A stretch of DNA of 64,000 nt from JAXLYE01 sp046351595 (GTDB taxonomy: Bacteria > Myxococcota_A > Polyangia > Palsa-1104 > JAEUJZ01). The translations under genes and the position numbers were made by a program. How positions within the stretch are numbered: position 1 is the first letter of the stretch; each line of letters starts with the position of its first letter. The DNA lies in the NCBI GenBank assembly GCA_046351595.1, contig JAXLYE010000005.1:248001-312000 (forward strand), given 5' to 3'. Shown piece after piece: positions 61,610 to 64,000 of the stretch. The notes below the pieces were generated by a model. It did not search any database and had not been told where the DNA came from. It was given only the letters and a program-made list of their open reading frames with translations.

Positions 61610-61664
61610 GCCAGAGCGTAGCCAGAGCGTAGCCAGAGCGTAGAGAGAGCGTAGCCAGAGCCGG
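61610..61664. repeat. 11-bp tandem repeat array
   Basis: GCCAGAGCGTA occurs at 61610, 61621 and 61632. A variant GAGAGAGCGTA is at 61643 and a degenerate copy at 61654. It lies in the 334-base gap 61579-61912, where I see no gene. Confidence 0.85.
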
Positions 61665-61912
61665 CGGCAGCCAGGAGCCGCGGCGGCGCCTCTTTACCAA
61701 CCAGACCGCGTGTGTCCGCAGGCCGCGGCGACCGCGCGCGGCGGGCCCGCAGGCCGCGCTGATTTTGCTGCGGCAGCGGCGCCGGCTCGTGTAAGGATGC
61801 GCGCAGCCAGCGGGCAGCGGAGCCGCCGCCACGAAACGGTCCCAGACCCGTCCCAGGACCCGGGCCGCCCGCTGCGATTCAGTTCACCTCATTTGGGCGC
61901 TTGGAGAGAGCC

Positions 61913-62374
61913 ATGAAGCTCAAGATCAACGGCAAGGAGCAGGAGGTCGCGGTCCCCGACGACATGCCGCTCCTGTGGGTGCTGCGCGACGTGCTGGGCC
62001 TGACCGGAACCAAGTACGGCTGCGGCATGGCGCAGTGCGGCGCGTGCACCGTGCACCTGGACGGCCAGGCGGTGCGCGCGTGCGTGACGCCGGTCGCCGC
62101 GGTCGGCGGCCGCGCGGTCACCACGATCGAGGGCCTGGCCCCGGGCGGCCAGCACCCGGTGCAGCGCGCCTGGGTCGAAGAGGACGTGGTGCAGTGCGGC
62201 TACTGCCAGCCCGGCCAGATCATGGCGGCGGCGGCGCTGCTCAAGGTCAAGCCCAGCCCCACCGACGCGGACATCGACGCCGCGCTGTCCGCGAACCTGT
62301 GCCGCTGCGGCACCTACCCGCGCATCCGGGCGGCCGTGCACCGCGCCGCGGATCTCGTAAGGAGGAAGCAGTGA
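61913..62374 (+). CDS. Molybdenum hydroxylase [2Fe-2S] subunit (isoquinoline 1-oxidoreductase alpha-like)
   Basis: A 153-residue iron-sulfur subunit. The plant-type cluster ligands are C37, C42, C45 and C57 (CGMAQCGACTVH, ACVTP). The second cluster has C95, C98, C130 and C132 (QCGYCQPGQ, LCRCG). It passes electrons from the molybdenum site of the large subunit to an acceptor. ATG 61913 follows GGAGAGAG. The stop overlaps the next start (GTGA). Confidence 0.93.
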   Translation: MKLKINGKEQEVAVPDDMPLLWVLRDVLGLTGTKYGCGMAQCGACTVHLDGQAVRACVTPVAAVGGRAVTTIEGLAPGGQHPVQRAWVEEDVVQCGYCQPGQIMAAAALLKVKPSPTDADIDAALSANLCRCGTYPRIRAAVHRAADLVRRKQ

Positions 62375-64000
62375 CCCTACCGCGTCGGCAGTTCCTGCAG
62401 ATCTCCGCCGGCCTCGTCGTCGGGCTGTATGTCGAGCCGCGCGTCCCGCTGCGCGCCGCGCCGCCGCCCCAGGCGCCGAAGCTGCCCCCGCCCAACGTCT
62501 TCCTGCGCGTCGGCAGCGATGACACGGTCACGGTGCTGCTCGCCCACTCCGAGATGGGGCAGGGCATCTGGACCACGCTCGCCATGCTCGTCGCCGAGGA
62601 GCTGGGCTGCGACTGGGGCAAGATCCGCGTCGAGCACGCGCCCGCGGCCCCGGCCTACGCGCACACCGCGATGGGCATGCAGATGACCGGCGGCTCGACG
62701 ACGACGTGGAGCGAGTTCGATCGCTACCGCAACGCCGGCGCGGTGGCGCGCGAGCTCCTGGTCGCGGCCGCGGCGCAGCGCTGGTCGGTGCCGGCCGCGA
62801 GCTGCCGCGCCGAGAACGGCTTCGTCACAAGCGGCGGCAACAAGGCGTCGTTCGGCGAGCTCGCCGAGGCCGCGAACAAGCTGCCGCCGCCGCAGGAGGT
62901 CAAGCTGAAGGATCCCAAGCAGTGGAAGATCCTCGGCAAGCCGACGAAGCGCCTCGACTCGCCCGAGAAGGTCGATGGGCGAGCGCAGTTCGGCCTGGAC
63001 GTGCGGCTGCCCGGCATGCTGACCGCGCTGGTGCTGCGCGCGCCGGTGTTCGGCGGCAAGGTCAAGGCCGTGCGGCCCGAGCGCGCCAAGGCCGTGCCCG
63101 GGGTCAAGGCGGTGGTGCCGATCCCCTCGGGCGTGGCGGTGGTCGCGGAGCACTTCTGGGCGGCCAAGCTCGGGCGCGACGCGCTCGAGGTGGACTGGGA
63201 CCTGGGGCCCGGCGCTGCGGTCGACAGCACGAAGCTGCGCGAGGAGATGCGCGGCCTGCTCGGCAAGCCCGGCGCCAAGGCGGCGTCGGCCGGCGACGTC
63301 GAGGCCAACCACGCCGGCGCCGCCAAGGTCATCGAGGCCGAGTACGAGGTGCCGTACCTCGCGCACGCGACCATGGAGCCGCTGAACTGCACGGCGCGGG
63401 TCACACCGACCGCGTGCGAGATCTGGACCGGCACCCAGTTCCAGACCGTCGACCAGATGGTCGCGGCGCGCATCACCGGGCTCAAGCCCGAGCAGGTCAG
63501 CATCCACACCCCGTTCCTCGGCGGCGGCTTCGGCCGGCGCGCGACCGCGGTCAGCGACTTCGTCAGCGAGGCCGTGCACCTGGCCAAGGCGCTCGGCAAC
63601 GGCACGCCGGTGAAGATCGTGTGGACGCGCGAGGACGATCTGCGCGGCGGCTACTACCGCCCGATGTGGCTGCACCGCGTGCGCGTCGGCCTGGGCAAGG
63701 ACGGCATGCCGCTCACGTGGAAGCAGACGATCGTCGGCCAGTCGATCGCCGAGGGCACGCCGTTCGCCGCGTTCATGGTCAAGGACGGCGTCGACATGAC
63801 CTCGGTCGAGGGCGTGGCGAACTCGCCGTACGTCAAGGCCTCGCCGCACCACCAGGTCGAGCTGCACTCGAACAAGACGCCGGTGCCGGTGCTGTGGTGG
63901 CGCTCGGTCGGGCACAGCCACACCGCCTTCGTCATGGAGACGCTGATCGACGAGCTGGCGCAGGCCGCGGGGCAGGACCCGGTGGCGTACCGGCGCAAGC
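62371..64000 (+). CDS. Molybdenum-binding subunit, isoquinoline 1-oxidoreductase beta-like (3' truncated)
   Basis: An open frame from a GTG at 62371 that runs off the window end (543 codons visible). The RRQFLQIS twin-arginine signal indicates Tat export. VRVGSDDTVTVLLAHSEMGQGIWTT and EEL are the IorB/aldehyde-oxidase-like molybdopterin-cytosine dinucleotide motifs. PFLGGGFGRR carries the conserved Gly loop and WWRSVGHSHTAFVMETLID the substrate side. It should hydroxylate an N-heterocycle or oxidise an aldehyde in the periplasm. The next gene in such operons is often a cytochrome c; it is beyond the window. Confidence 0.92.
   Translation, partial: MTLPRRQFLQISAGLVVGLYVEPRVPLRAAPPPQAPKLPPPNVFLRVGSDDTVTVLLAHSEMGQGIWTTLAMLVAEELGCDWGKIRVEHAPAAPAYAHTAMGMQMTGGSTTTWSEFDRYRNAGAVARELLVAAAAQRWSVPAASCRAENGFVTSGGNKASFGELAEAANKLPPPQEVKLKDPKQWKILGKPTKRLDSPEKVDGRAQFGLDVRLPGMLTALVLRAPVFGGKVKAVRPERAKAVPGVKAVVPIPSGVAVVAEHFWAAKLGRDALEVDWDLGPGAAVDSTKLREEMRGLLGKPGAKAASAGDVEANHAGAAKVIEAEYEVPYLAHATMEPLNCTARVTPTACEIWTGTQFQTVDQMVAARITGLKPEQVSIHTPFLGGGFGRRATAVSDFVSEAVHLAKALGNGTPVKIVWTREDDLRGGYYRPMWLHRVRVGLGKDGMPLTWKQTIVGQSIAEGTPFAAFMVKDGVDMTSVEGVANSPYVKASPHHQVELHSNKTPVPVLWWRSVGHSHTAFVMETLIDELAQAAGQDPVAYRRK

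Overview
The window is very GC-rich (about 70% by eye) and almost fully coding. Several features point to a member of the Myxococcota (myxobacteria and relatives): secreted Cys-rich and FG-GAP lipoproteins, AgmX/PglI-type C-terminal domains, a Hanks-type Ser/Thr kinase with a membrane anchor, an NtrC-type sigma-54 two-component system, DUF1592/DUF1501-like secreted pairs, and a GTP-type PEP carboxykinase. This assignment is inference; no rRNA or tRNA gene was seen.

Layout. 1-3.1 kb: the end of a ferritin-like protein, a perfect 19-bp inverted repeat enclosing three hairpins, a DUF962 membrane protein and a C39-like lipoprotein protease. 3.4-12 kb: a fatty-acid or short-chain acyl-CoA module (thiolase, 3-hydroxyacyl-CoA dehydrogenase, enoyl-CoA hydratase, three acyl-CoA dehydrogenases and a stand-alone B12-binding mutase subunit) interrupted by two AgmX-like envelope proteins. 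12-16.6 kb: a hairpin-rich intergenic region, pckG, a LysR regulator that begins inside a tandem repeat, and a metallo-beta-lactamase-fold lipoprotein with a degraded metal site. 16.6-32.4 kb: a HEAT-repeat exported protein, yajC-secD-secF, a flavoprotein, a run with an inositol-phosphatase-family enzyme, polyprenol-phosphate mannosyltransferase-like protein, class IV aminotransferase, small membrane protein and CPA2 antiporter, then an M19-like dipeptidase lipoprotein. 32.4-43.4 kb: a MESH1-like HD hydrolase, the Ser/Thr kinase, secreted proteins, an MDR reductase, FG-GAP lipoproteins, a hydrolase, an acetyltransferase and a DUF1264 lipoprotein. 43.5-48.2 kb: an eCIS-core (DUF4157) protein whose C-terminus resembles a RelA/SpoT synthetase, then an NtrC-type response regulator and its sensor kinase. 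48.6-55.7 kb: a tightly coupled six-gene operon (TPR/barrel, PqqD-like, ATP-grasp, PLP decarboxylase, urea-transporter/M23 fusion, TPR). 55.8-64 kb: a cytochrome-like lipoprotein, a DUF1592-like/DUF1501-like pair, an FkbM methyltransferase and the start of a molybdenum hydroxylase operon.

Two results stand out. First, a 13-bp palindrome (consensus TGCRGRWTCCGCA) occurs twice in each of two intergenic regions 13 kb apart (35.06 and 48.39 kb). Each region carries sigma-54 -24/-12 promoter matches pointing outward: three good and one weak. The HK/RR pair between 45.4 and 48.2 kb is the obvious candidate regulator. This predicts a small regulon made of the two-component system, the six-gene envelope operon, the Ser/Thr kinase and a secreted protein. 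Second, the DUF4157 protein looks like a polymorphic effector for a contractile injection system, with a predicted nucleotide-pyrophosphokinase toxin tip and lower GC than its neighbours.

A recurring oddity is short tandem duplication (10-18 bp units, one of about 25 bp) at or across gene ends: 14.43, 39.26, 40.87, 55.67, 60.78 and 61.61 kb.
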